Positions 15,662 to 23,681 of a stretch of 64,000 nucleotides of DNA are shown here, in pieces. Positions within the stretch are counted from its first letter, which is position 1; each line of letters starts with the position of its first letter. Source of the DNA: Litorivivens sp041624475 (GTDB lineage Bacteria > Pseudomonadota > Gammaproteobacteria > Pseudomonadales > Spongiibacteraceae); contig NZ_JBFJUX010000006.1 in NCBI RefSeq assembly GCF_041624475.1, positions 1 to 64,000 of the forward strand. The letters are read 5' to 3'. Below the pieces are notes generated by a model, which searched no databases, was not told where the DNA came from, and saw only the letters and a list, made by a program, of their open reading frames with translations. The translations under genes and the position numbers were made by a program.

Positions 15662-17572
15662 GTGACGAGCAATCTGCGCTGGGCGGTCATTGGGCTGTTG
15701 CTGTGTCTGGGGGGGCTGTCTCACGCCTTTGAACGTACCGAAACGAGAGATCCCTGCAAGCGGGTCGTGCCCACCAAAATGCCCCTGTTTGGCGACACCC
15801 ATGTCCACACTCGCTACTCGCTTGACGCGAGCACTCAGGACACCCGAACCACGCCGCGCCAAGCCTATGAGTTTGCCCGCGGTTCCCGTATCGGTATTCA
15901 GCCCTGGACTGAAGAGGGCAAGCCACTGCGTGAACTCAAGCTGAGCAGACCGCTTGATTTTGCGGTGGTCACCGATCACGCCGAGCTGATTGGCGAAGTG
16001 GCCATGTGCAACAACCCCGAACTAAAAGGCTACGATGCCTGGCAGTGTCGGCTCTACCGCCGCTGGCCAAGAGCTGCCTTTTTTCTCTTTAACGCCCAGG
16101 CTTCGGCCGGGAATCGCTTGGGCCTGTGCGGTGAGGATGGTGTCAACTGCAAGGCTGCCGCGCTTGGCCCCTGGCAGGAAATGCAACAGGCCGCCGAATC
16201 TGCCTATGACCGCTCGGAGCGTTGTGAATTTACCAGTTTTATCGGTTACGAATGGACCGGGGCTTCAGAGAATCTTGCCAACCTGCACCGCAACGTAATT
16301 TTCCGGAACGACAAGGTGCCGGCTCTGCCATTCAGTTTTGTCGATGACCCGACCGCGCGGGGTTTGTGGAATGCGTTGGAGCAGGACTGCCTCGATAGGG
16401 GCAATGGCTGTGATGCGCTGGTGATTCCGCATAACTCCAATCTGAGTGATGGCTATATGTTCAGTCTTGAGGACGCTGACGGTGAGATGCTCACCAAAGC
16501 GGATCTCGTCAAGCGCAGTCGTCTGGAGCGTCTGGTCGAAGTGATGCAGCACAAGGGCAGTTCCGAGTGTTATTTTGGCCCCGGCCAGATGGAGGACGAG
16601 TTGTGCGCCTTTGAGCAGCTTCCCTACGATAAATTTTCCGGCAAGTTCATGAAGCTCACTCGCTCAGAGCCGAAGGCCGACGACGGCTTTTTGCGTGATG
16701 TGTTGAACGACGGCCTGAAACTGCAGCAGAGTGAAGGCGTTAATCCTTACAAGATGGGTTTCATAGGCAGCACAGATACTCATCTGGGTGCGCCGGGGGC
16801 GGTTGAAGAAACAGACTTTCCCGGTCACGGCGGGGCGGGTGAGCCGGCCAGTGCAGATTCCAGCTCGGGCCTGACCGACGATCTCGAATTCAACCCGGGC
16901 GGCCTGGCTGTTGTGTGGGCCGAGGAAAACAGCCGCGACGCCATTTTCGATGCCATGCAGCGCCGGGAAACCTACGGTACCAGTGGCCCGCGAATGACGG
17001 TGCGTTTCTTCGGTGGCTGGGATATTGAAAGAGAGCTTTGCGTCAGCCCGGACTATGTCGAGCAGGCCTATCAGCGGGGTGTGCCCATGGGCTCGGAACT
17101 GGGACCGGTACCCGAAGGTCGCTATCCGCGTTTTCTGGTGTCTGCTTTAATGGATCCGGGCACGGTTGATGCGCCGGGAACGCCCTTGCAGCGCATACAG
17201 ATCATCAAGGGTTGGATCGACGAAAAAGGTGAGAAGCGGCAGCGCGTGTATGAAGTTGCGGGCAATCCGAGCAATGGTGCGAGCGTAGACCCGCTCAGCT
17301 GCAAGCAGTCAGGCGATGGCTACAAGCATTTGTGTCGGGTGTGGACAGACCCTGACTTTGATGCCGAGGACAATGCCTACTACTACGCCCGCGTGGTAGA
17401 GAACCCCAGCTGTCGCTGGAGCCAACAGATCTGTGTCGCCAACCGTGTCAACTGCGCCAATCCGGGCACCGTGCCGGATGGCCTGGAAATCTGCTGCAGT
17501 GACGAGCATCGCCCGGTTATCCAGGAGCGCGCCTGGACTTCGCCTATCTGGTATACGGCCAAGGAGCCTTAA
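15662..17572 (+). CDS. DUF3604 protein (exported, PHP-like)
   Basis: Large exported protein of 636 residues starting with GTG behind GGGGGAG. It has a signal peptide (to about residue 22), then FGDTHVHTRYSLDA, a PHP-like metal-site opening with DTHVHT; VVTDHAELIGEV, VIPHNSN and GSTDTHLGAPG add further His/Asp/Asn ligands. The DUF3604 family is widespread in marine bacteria and has no proven reaction; a metal-dependent hydrolase acting on phosphate or other esters is inferred. Cysteines are frequent, fitting a periplasmic location. It is first in an operon with a parvulin and HupE. Confidence 0.9.
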   Translation: MTSNLRWAVIGLLLCLGGLSHAFERTETRDPCKRVVPTKMPLFGDTHVHTRYSLDASTQDTRTTPRQAYEFARGSRIGIQPWTEEGKPLRELKLSRPLDFAVVTDHAELIGEVAMCNNPELKGYDAWQCRLYRRWPRAAFFLFNAQASAGNRLGLCGEDGVNCKAAALGPWQEMQQAAESAYDRSERCEFTSFIGYEWTGASENLANLHRNVIFRNDKVPALPFSFVDDPTARGLWNALEQDCLDRGNGCDALVIPHNSNLSDGYMFSLEDADGEMLTKADLVKRSRLERLVEVMQHKGSSECYFGPGQMEDELCAFEQLPYDKFSGKFMKLTRSEPKADDGFLRDVLNDGLKLQQSEGVNPYKMGFIGSTDTHLGAPGAVEETDFPGHGGAGEPASADSSSGLTDDLEFNPGGLAVVWAEENSRDAIFDAMQRRETYGTSGPRMTVRFFGGWDIERELCVSPDYVEQAYQRGVPMGSELGPVPEGRYPRFLVSALMDPGTVDAPGTPLQRIQIIKGWIDEKGEKRQRVYEVAGNPSNGASVDPLSCKQSGDGYKHLCRVWTDPDFDAEDNAYYYARVVENPSCRWSQQICVANRVNCANPGTVPDGLEICCSDEHRPVIQERAWTSPIWYTAKEP

Positions 17573-17578
17573 GTTTTT

Positions 17579-18508
17579 ATGAGAGCATTGATGCGCCAGC
17601 CGGCGCTGCATTTCCTGCTGATTGGACTGATGCTTTATTTCTATCAGGGCTACCGCGAGGAAACTGCGCTGCGCAAACTGGAAGCACTGGACCAGGAAAC
17701 GGTTCAACGCCTGCAGGACGACTTTATTCGCCAAACCGGTCGGCTGCCCACCGAAGCCCAACTGCAACTGCTGACCCAGCAGGAGTTGGATAGCCGAATG
17801 CTGTACGCCGAGGCTCTGAGGCGCAATTTCCACCGGGATGACCAAGTGGTGCTGCAGCGTCTGCTGCGCGACGCTAACTTTCTTGGCTTGACCGGAACCG
17901 ACGAGGAAAAAATCCGCACCGCCATTGAGCTGGGCCTGCACGAATCCGATGAGGTGATTCGTCGGCGTATGATTCAGCGTATGGAAAAGCACGCTCAGTC
18001 TGCGCTGCAGAAAACACCGACTGAAGAAGACTTAAGTGAGCTTTACACGGAGGAAGAGTCGCGCTGGCAGATTCCAGCGCGTTATTCCTTTGAGCAGATA
18101 TTTTTCAGTTCTGACCGCGACGGCGATGCCGAACAGCGCGCCAGTGAGATGCTCGCGGCGTTGCAGCGGGGAGCCGAGCCCGGTGCTGCGGGAGATCCCT
18201 TTCTGCATGGCCGGCAGTTCGCTGCCCGTTCTTTGCAGGATATGACCTTTATGTTTGGCGCGGCCTTCAGTGATGCGGTGGCAGCGGAGGGGCCACCGCA
18301 GCAGCAGTGGTTTGGACCAGTGCCGTCTGCCTATGGCTATCATCTGTTATACGTCGAAGACATCGCCCCTCAGCGTCAGCGTTCGCTGGAGGAGGTCAAG
18401 CCAAAACTGGCCCAGATATGGCGTGAGCAACAGCAGCGCGAGCAGTTGAATAATTACATACAGGAATTGCGCCAGCGCTACGTGGTGGTCGAAGGAGGGG
18501 AGTCGTGA
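17579..18508 (+). CDS. Membrane-anchored parvulin-type peptidyl-prolyl isomerase
   Basis: 309-residue protein with one N-terminal membrane anchor (about 9-24), a helical chaperone-like region, then a parvulin domain (about 165-280) ending GYHLLYVEDIAPQRQ, the family's usual last strand. The parvulin core is divergent in the middle (FGPVPSAYGYH retained). It probably folds or escorts a periplasmic or membrane partner, most simply the DUF3604 or HupE proteins on either side. It lies seven bases after the DUF3604 stop and overlaps hupE by four bases (GTGA). Confidence 0.85.
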   Translation: MRALMRQPALHFLLIGLMLYFYQGYREETALRKLEALDQETVQRLQDDFIRQTGRLPTEAQLQLLTQQELDSRMLYAEALRRNFHRDDQVVLQRLLRDANFLGLTGTDEEKIRTAIELGLHESDEVIRRRMIQRMEKHAQSALQKTPTEEDLSELYTEEESRWQIPARYSFEQIFFSSDRDGDAEQRASEMLAALQRGAEPGAAGDPFLHGRQFAARSLQDMTFMFGAAFSDAVAAEGPPQQQWFGPVPSAYGYHLLYVEDIAPQRQRSLEEVKPKLAQIWREQQQREQLNNYIQELRQRYVVVEGGES

Positions 18509-19494
18509 AGCGATTACTGATACTCGTACTGGTGCTTGTCGCCGGCCCGGTCTTTGCCCACAAACTGGCGCCTTCCCTGCTGGAAGTAGAGGGGCAGACA
18601 GCAAACCAGTTTGCGGTGATGTGGCGCACGCCGGCAGTGAGTGGCAGCATCAGTCCTGAACCCATCTTTCCGCCCAGCTGCAGCCTGGACGTGCGTCAAC
18701 AGCAGGCTGTTGGCACATCCATGGAATGGCACTGGTTGATGAAATGCCCCGACGGACTCGAAGGCGAGACCTTCAAGGTCATGGGGCTCACGGCAAGTCG
18801 CACCGCGGCACTGCTGAAAATAAATCTGGCGGACGGGCGCAGCTACAGTCAGTTGTTAAGGCGCGATGGTCAGGCCTATACCGTGCCCCGAGAAGCGGGG
18901 ACGATGGCCGTGGTCTGGCAGTACTTTGTGCTGGGTATCGAACATATTCTGATCGGCATTGACCACCTGCTGTTTGTCACTGGCCTACTCTTACTGGCTG
19001 CAACCTGGAAACAATTGCTGGTCACGGTAACAGCATTTACCGTGGGGCACAGTATTACGCTGGCCTGTGTCAGCCTTGGGCTGATACCGGAAGTGGCTTC
19101 ATGGGTGGAGCTGGCAATTGCGGCGACCATTCTCTATCTGGCCCTTGAGCTGAGCTACAAGCGCATGGCGCATCACAGTGGTCGCGTGCGCTGGCCGGTA
19201 ATAGCGTTGTTCGGGCTGATTCACGGTCTGGGCTTTGCCAGTGTGCTGGAGGAGCTTGGCTTACCGCAGAATGATCTTATGGCAGGGCTGGTGGCCTTTA
19301 ATATTGGTATTGAAGTGGGGCAGCTGCTGTTTGTTGCAACATTGGCATTGTTGATTGCAGCGCTTGGCAAACTGTCGCCGCAGGCTGGACCGGTGGTGCG
19401 CAGCGCTGCGGTTTACGGTATGGGCGGCATGGCGGTTTTCTGGTGTCTGGACCGCGCCGAAGGACTGTTACTCAGCAGCTTCTACTTCTTCTGA
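18505..19494 (+). CDS. HupE/UreJ-family membrane protein
   Basis: 329-residue protein with signal peptide (to FAH), a periplasmic domain of about 120 residues, then about six or seven membrane helices. The membrane part carries the HupE/UreJ_2 features GIEHILIGIDHLLFV, TAFTVGHSITL and LIHGLGFASVL, with conserved His likely to bind a metal. Classic HupE/UreJ move nickel or cobalt; this long form with an N-terminal domain is uncharacterised. GTG start overlaps the parvulin stop. It ends in a 27-base antisense overlap with the lipoprotein gene. Confidence 0.88.
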   Translation: MKRLLILVLVLVAGPVFAHKLAPSLLEVEGQTANQFAVMWRTPAVSGSISPEPIFPPSCSLDVRQQQAVGTSMEWHWLMKCPDGLEGETFKVMGLTASRTAALLKINLADGRSYSQLLRRDGQAYTVPREAGTMAVVWQYFVLGIEHILIGIDHLLFVTGLLLLAATWKQLLVTVTAFTVGHSITLACVSLGLIPEVASWVELAIAATILYLALELSYKRMAHHSGRVRWPVIALFGLIHGLGFASVLEELGLPQNDLMAGLVAFNIGIEVGQLLFVATLALLIAALGKLSPQAGPVVRSAAVYGMGGMAVFWCLDRAEGLLLSSFYFF

Positions 19495-20277
19495 GTTATC
19501 TTCGATATTGCCGGGGTAGCGTGACATTTTCACCAGCGGGTGAAGTGCCAGCGCTACCCCTTCTTCGTTAAAGCTGTTGTTCTTGAGTATCTTGTCGCGG
19601 CGTACAAAACCCAGGTGCGGTTTGCGCATATCAATCGCTGACAGGGTGTCGAGCCCGCCGCGACTGGCGAACAGCGGGCGACCGTCCAGATCATATAGAG
19701 TAACAATCAGGCTGGCAGCCTTGATGGTCTGGCTCCAGTTGAAGTCAACGGGAACACCCGTTCCCGCGCCCTGAGTGGCGGGTTTGCGGGTTACCCCGTA
19801 CCAGCGGGCGTAGTGATTCATGCCCCCGCTGTGCTGGGCGTCGTGGGCGATCAGGTCGGTAAACACGACGGCGTCAACGCCCGAGTCTTTCAGACTGCTC
19901 AAGGTACTGGCCATCACCGCCTGCCAGTTGCGCCGGTCTACCTTGCCCGAGGTGGGATCGTAGAAATCACCGTAGGTGTAGATAGCCTGATTCCAGGCAT
20001 TGTCGAACAGGTGGCCGGGAGCAAAGCTGTAACCGGCGTTTTCCAGCCTTTCCACCACAAGCTCGTCGATTTTGGGTACTGCTTTCCGTAACATGGTCAG
20101 CGTGGGCTCGCCGGTGACATTAACGCTAGCCAGCAGGAGCTTTTTCGGTGGGTTTTCAGCCACGGCTGCTTCATCAAAGTGATAGTTGAACACGGTCGGG
20201 TTGTAGGTGACGGTAGAGCACGCCACCACGAAAATAGAAACAAACAGGATAGATAAAGCCAGCCGGAACAAACGCAC
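19468..20277 (-). CDS. Putative lipoprotein of unknown function
   Basis: 269-residue lipoprotein. The GTG start at 20277 is chosen because GGGGG lies six to seven bases ahead and gives a compact signal peptide ending in lipobox VVACS (Cys about residue 20); a frame from 20322 is possible. The body has no family I recognise: a mixed sequence with KKLLLASVNVTGEPT, GVDAVVFTDLIAHDAQ and SLIVTLYDLDGRPLFASRGGLD, which looks like an alpha/beta fold of the kind used in TolB-like or DUF799-like lipoproteins. Position of mature protein (inner or outer membrane) is unclear; Ser at +2 favours the outer membrane. Confidence 0.75.
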   Translation of the reverse strand: MRLFRLALSILFVSIFVVACSTVTYNPTVFNYHFDEAAVAENPPKKLLLASVNVTGEPTLTMLRKAVPKIDELVVERLENAGYSFAPGHLFDNAWNQAIYTYGDFYDPTSGKVDRRNWQAVMASTLSSLKDSGVDAVVFTDLIAHDAQHSGGMNHYARWYGVTRKPATQGAGTGVPVDFNWSQTIKAASLIVTLYDLDGRPLFASRGGLDTLSAIDMRKPHLGFVRRDKILKNNSFNEEGVALALHPLVKMSRYPGNIEDNSEEVEAAE

Positions 20278-20356
20278 GGGAACCCCCAGAAATAATCGCT
20301 GACGGGATTCTATCAACCGCACCGGGCTGTGAGAAGGAAAGGATTGGAGAGAACTG

Positions 20357-21121
20357 ATGCAATTGAATTACCTGGAGTCGGGAGCCGGCGAGAGGGTCGT
20401 CTTCCTGCTGCACGGGCTGTTCGGCTCGGCCAGCAATCTGAACGCGGTTGCCAAAGCGCTGGAGTCTGACTTTCGTGTGGTGCGGATCGATCTGCGCAAT
20501 CACGGTGACTCGTTTCACATGGATAGCATGAGCCTGAGTGAGATGGCGGCGGATATTCGGCGGCTGGCGGATCACCTTGAAGTAAATACCCTCAGCTTGC
20601 TGGGGCATTCACTCGGCGGCAAAGTGGCAATGCAGTTTGCGCTGGATAATCCTGAGCGGGTCGAAAAATTGGTGGTGGCCGATATCGCGCCGGTAGCCTA
20701 TAAACCCCATCACAATGAGACTCTGTCCGCGCTGTGTGAAATCGATTTGCGCGGCCTGAAAAGCCGCGCTGAGGCGGACCAGATACTGCAGAAAGCCGAA
20801 AGTGAGCTTGGGGTGCGGCAGTTTCTGTTGAAGAACCTAGCGCGGGATAGCAATGGCGGCTGGCGCTGGAAGCTCAATCTGCCAGCCATTGATGCCTGCT
20901 ACGACGACTTGCGACTGGCGCCTGAGGGTAAGGCGTTTGCCGGCCCGACCTTATTCATCAAAGGCGAGTTGTCCGCCTATATTCAGGACAAACACAGGGG
21001 CGATATTTTTAAATTGTTTCCGCAGGCGCAGTTGGAGGTAATACCCGGTACCGGGCATTGGCTTCACGCGGAAAAGCCCGCGGCTTTCAATGAGATTTCG
21101 GGTAATTTTCTGCGGGCTTAA
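20357..21121 (+). CDS. Alpha/beta hydrolase, YbfF-type esterase
   Basis: Cytosolic esterase of 254 residues. It shows the oxyanion-hole HG motif (LLHGLFGS), nucleophile elbow GHSLGGKV with Ser near residue 89, catalytic Asp in the C-terminal third and His in GTGHWLHAEKP. The pattern FGSASNL and LRNHGDS matches E. coli YbfF, an acyl-CoA/palmitoyl esterase. GGAGAG precedes the ATG. Single gene convergent with a TetR regulator. Confidence 0.9.
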   Translation: MQLNYLESGAGERVVFLLHGLFGSASNLNAVAKALESDFRVVRIDLRNHGDSFHMDSMSLSEMAADIRRLADHLEVNTLSLLGHSLGGKVAMQFALDNPERVEKLVVADIAPVAYKPHHNETLSALCEIDLRGLKSRAEADQILQKAESELGVRQFLLKNLARDSNGGWRWKLNLPAIDACYDDLRLAPEGKAFAGPTLFIKGELSAYIQDKHRGDIFKLFPQAQLEVIPGTGHWLHAEKPAAFNEISGNFLRA

Positions 21122-21127
21122 GGCTTC

Positions 21128-21757
21128 TCAAGGTTTGAGCATATTCAGGAGAATATCGACGGTAGCGTCCAGGGATTCTTCACTGGCCATGCTGATTCCG
21201 GCAGCGCGCTTGGTCAGGGGCGATACCAGTAGGGGATAGGTCAGGGCGCCTGATATTATATTCAGGATATGCAAAGGCGAGCCTTGTGGTAAAAGGCCGT
21301 GGCTCTGCGCCAGGGCAATAAAGGCGGAGCCTTCTTCGATATCTTTTTTGAGATGATTTTCCACCAGCCAGTCGAGGCGCGGGCCGGGCGTTGAGGCTTC
21401 GCGAAACATGATGCCGACCCAGTCCGGATGGCTTCTGGCGAAATCAATAATTGCCCGAAATACCTGCCTCAGTATTTCCCGCTCTTCATCGCGAGTGCTG
21501 ACCTCCGCCAGGCGGGGTAAGCGGTTTTCGAGGGAATGGAGTTCTTCCCAGAGGAAATTGACAGCCTCTTGCCAGAGGTTGAGCTTGGTTTCAAAGTGGT
21601 ATTGCACCAAAGCCTTCTTCAGTCCGGCGCGATTGGCGATGCTGCCCATCGAGGCAGCCTCAAAACCGAGCTCAGCAAAAACGCGCACAGCGGCCGTGAG
21701 AATTTTTTCGCGGGTTTCTTCGCGGCGCTGTGCTCTGCGGTTAATACTGTTGGTCAA
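21128..21757 (-). CDS. TetR-family transcriptional regulator
   Basis: 209-residue regulator. The N-terminal HTH runs RREETREKILTAAVRVFAELGFEAASMGSIANRAGLKKALVQYHF; the C-terminal ligand domain is of the fatty-acid/hydrocarbon-sensing style (SRDEEREILRQVFRAIIDFA). It diverges from the LLM oxidoreductase with 107 bases between them that hold a 16-base repeat array, so it probably represses both. Confidence 0.9.
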   Translation of the reverse strand: MTNSINRRAQRREETREKILTAAVRVFAELGFEAASMGSIANRAGLKKALVQYHFETKLNLWQEAVNFLWEELHSLENRLPRLAEVSTRDEEREILRQVFRAIIDFARSHPDWVGIMFREASTPGPRLDWLVENHLKKDIEEGSAFIALAQSHGLLPQGSPLHILNIISGALTYPLLVSPLTKRAAGISMASEESLDATVDILLNMLKP

Positions 21758-21789
21758 TGTTTATTCCTCTTTCGCAACAGCGACTGTAC

Positions 21790-21837
21790 TGACAATTTTG
21801 TAATTTGACAATACGATCGCATAGTGAAACGATCGGT
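21790..21837. promoter_or_regulatory. 16-base tandem repeat array, likely TetR operator
   Basis: TGACAAT occurs at 21790 and 21806, and ACGATCG at 21813 and 21829; both pairs are spaced by exactly 16 bases, giving three 16-base units, with the central unit sharing parts with each neighbour. CGATCG is itself palindromic. The array lies between the divergent TetR and LLM genes. Confidence 0.45.
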
Positions 21838-21864
21838 CCCTCCAAATTGCAGGCTGGCTGAATA

Positions 21865-22884
21865 ATGAAAATTGATGGGCCGTTTTACGCGGATATGGAT
21901 ACAGCTGCCGACGAAGCGGCGCGCTTGGCAGACGCAGGGTACGATGGAATATACACCCTGGAAGGTAGCCGCGACCCTTTCTTTCCGCTGGTATTGGCCT
22001 CGCAGGCCCGGCCTGAACTGGAGATTGCTACCGGCATTGCAGTAGCGTTTCCCCGCAACCCATCGCATATCGCTTATCAGGCCTTTGATCTGCAGCGTTT
22101 TTCCAAGGGCAAGTTTCTGTTGGGTATCGGGCCTCAAATCAAAACGCATATTGAAAAGCGCTTTGGCCTGGACTTTGATCCGCCCGCGCCGCGGATGCGC
22201 GAATATATTCAGGCTGTGAAAGCGTTTTTTGACTGTTGGCAAAATGGCACGCGCTTGAATTTTGAAGGCCGCTTTTACCGCCACACGCTGATGACGCCCA
22301 TGTTTAATCCCGGACCGCTGGAATGCGGTGTGCCGCCCATTCTGCTTGGAGCTCTTGGCCCGAAAATGACGGAAGTAGCCGGCGAAGTGGCAGACGGCCT
22401 GATTGTTCACCCCTTCAATACAATCCCCTTCCTGAAAGAGCGACAGTATCCGGCCGTAGCCAAAGGGCTCGAAAAATCCGGTCGCAAGCGAGAAGACTTT
22501 CTGATGCAGATCGCTGCGATCTGTGTCACCGGCGCCAACGAAGAAGAGTTTGCAGCCGCCAAGGCCACTGTTAAAGGTTTGCTGGCTTTCTACGGTTCAA
22601 CCCCCGCTTACACGCCGCCAATGAAAGCTGTGGGTATGGATGACTGCCACGACGAGCTGAATCGTCTTTCGAAGGAAGGGCGTTGGGATACCATGTCAGA
22701 ACTGATCGATGACGAGTTTCTCAATCATTTTGCTGTTGTCGGTGAGCCCGACACGATCGCAGCCCAGCTTTATGAAAAGTATGGCGCAGATGCGGATAGA
22801 TTGAGCATTTATGCGCCTTACCATACATCGCCAGAAGTCTGGCCGTCGATTATTGCTGAGCTGAAACGTTTGAGTGGGCGCTAG
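21865..22884 (+). CDS. LLM-class (luciferase-like) oxidoreductase, TIGR03617-type
   Basis: 339-residue TIM-barrel flavin/F420-type oxidoreductase. Features include DGIYTLEGSRDPFFPL, ATGIAVAFPRNPSHIAYQAFDLQRFSKGKFLLGIGPQI and GVPPILLGALGPKMTEVAGEVADGLI. It belongs with the mycobacterial F420-dependent group named TIGR03617, but relatives occur in marine gammaproteobacteria where F420 is not generally expected, so FMN use is possible. Likely controlled by the divergent TetR. Its stop lies within a perfect 13-bp hairpin. Substrate unknown; lipid or hydrocarbon oxidation is inferred from the TetR and alcohol/aldehyde dehydrogenase neighbours. Confidence 0.85.
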   Translation: MKIDGPFYADMDTAADEAARLADAGYDGIYTLEGSRDPFFPLVLASQARPELEIATGIAVAFPRNPSHIAYQAFDLQRFSKGKFLLGIGPQIKTHIEKRFGLDFDPPAPRMREYIQAVKAFFDCWQNGTRLNFEGRFYRHTLMTPMFNPGPLECGVPPILLGALGPKMTEVAGEVADGLIVHPFNTIPFLKERQYPAVAKGLEKSGRKREDFLMQIAAICVTGANEEEFAAAKATVKGLLAFYGSTPAYTPPMKAVGMDDCHDELNRLSKEGRWDTMSELIDDEFLNHFAVVGEPDTIAAQLYEKYGADADRLSIYAPYHTSPEVWPSIIAELKRLSGR

Positions 22885-22897
22885 GCCCACTCAAACG
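22867..22897. terminator. Perfect 13-bp hairpin at the end of convergent genes
   Basis: CGTTTGAGTGGGC and GCCCACTCAAACG form a perfect stem with a five-base loop that contains the TAG stop of the LLM gene. It stands between convergent genes. There is no T-run, so it could stop transcription both ways only weakly or stabilise 3' ends. Confidence 0.5.
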
Positions 22898-22905
22898 ACG
22901 CTGTC

Positions 22906-23475
22906 TTACAAGGTCAGTTCAAACACCACCGACGCCACATCGTAGTCACCAATATCCGCGTCATCCTCTTCGTCTGACAGTTTCATTTTGTCGTACTGGA
23001 GACGGATGGCGGTGTTTTCGGTGATCTCACCGCGAATACCTGCGCCGTACATCACATCAGTGCCATTGGCTTCATCGCGATCGCGCGGACCAAAGGCATT
23101 GCTTGCGGTTTCAACGGTCCAGTGGTGAAAACCGGCGCGGCCGAAAATGCTGAAGCGCTCCGTCAGCGGCAGGCCGAGCAGGGCGGAGAGCGAAACAGAA
23201 TCCGTTTCACCGCTGAGGGTCGTCAGGCCATTGCTGACTTCAAATTCGCCCAGGTCGTGATAGCCGAGCTCAAAAGAAAGCGCATCGCCGGCTCGATAGC
23301 CGATAAAAGCATTTTTGGTGCTGTCTTCGTCGTCGGTATCCGCATTCGGAAAGTTGCTGCCCTCATCGAGCTGCAATTCGCCTTTACCGGCGCCGAGGCC
23401 GAGAACGAGTCCATCCTTGGCGTAGGCTGGTGTGCAAAATACCAGAGTAAGCAGTGCGATAAGATAGTATTTCAT
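22906..23475 (-). CDS. Small outer-membrane beta-barrel protein
   Basis: 189-residue exported protein with a signal peptide (MKYYLIALLTLVFCTPAYA) and alternating beta strands ending in a terminal aromatic/hydrophobic strand (YDVASVVFELTL). It resembles the OmpA-like/OmpX eight-stranded porin-like barrels (FIGYRAGDALSFELGYHDLGEF, FGRAGFHHWTVET, YGAGIRGEITENTAIRLQYD). Acidic loops (ADTDDEDS, SDEEDDADIGD) may bind cations. Start at 23475 chosen for the signal peptide and an upstream GGAG. Confidence 0.85.
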   Translation of the reverse strand: MKYYLIALLTLVFCTPAYAKDGLVLGLGAGKGELQLDEGSNFPNADTDDEDSTKNAFIGYRAGDALSFELGYHDLGEFEVSNGLTTLSGETDSVSLSALLGLPLTERFSIFGRAGFHHWTVETASNAFGPRDRDEANGTDVMYGAGIRGEITENTAIRLQYDKMKLSDEEDDADIGDYDVASVVFELTL

Positions 23476-23647
23476 GAGGAGTGCTCCTGTTAATGACAGA
23501 CGCTGGATGCTAGTCATCAGGAGGCTTTCTCAACTTTGCGCCGCGTCGCAAAAAATCGGCATAAGAGAGCCGTCAGAGGCAGGGAAATCGGGCTTTGAGA
23601 TACAGGTCTCTGGAAATATTCACACCTGTCGGGATTTGCAAACAGGG

Positions 23648-23673
23648 AGTGTTGCACCCGCAGGTGCAACACT
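23648..23673. repeat. Perfect 11-bp inverted repeat
   Basis: AGTGTTGCACC and GGTGCAACACT form a perfect hairpin with a CGCA loop, just beyond the aldehyde dehydrogenase stop. No T-run follows on either strand, so it is a hairpin of unknown role, possibly an mRNA 3'-end stabiliser. Confidence 0.5.
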
Positions 23674-23681
23674 TTGGTGCC

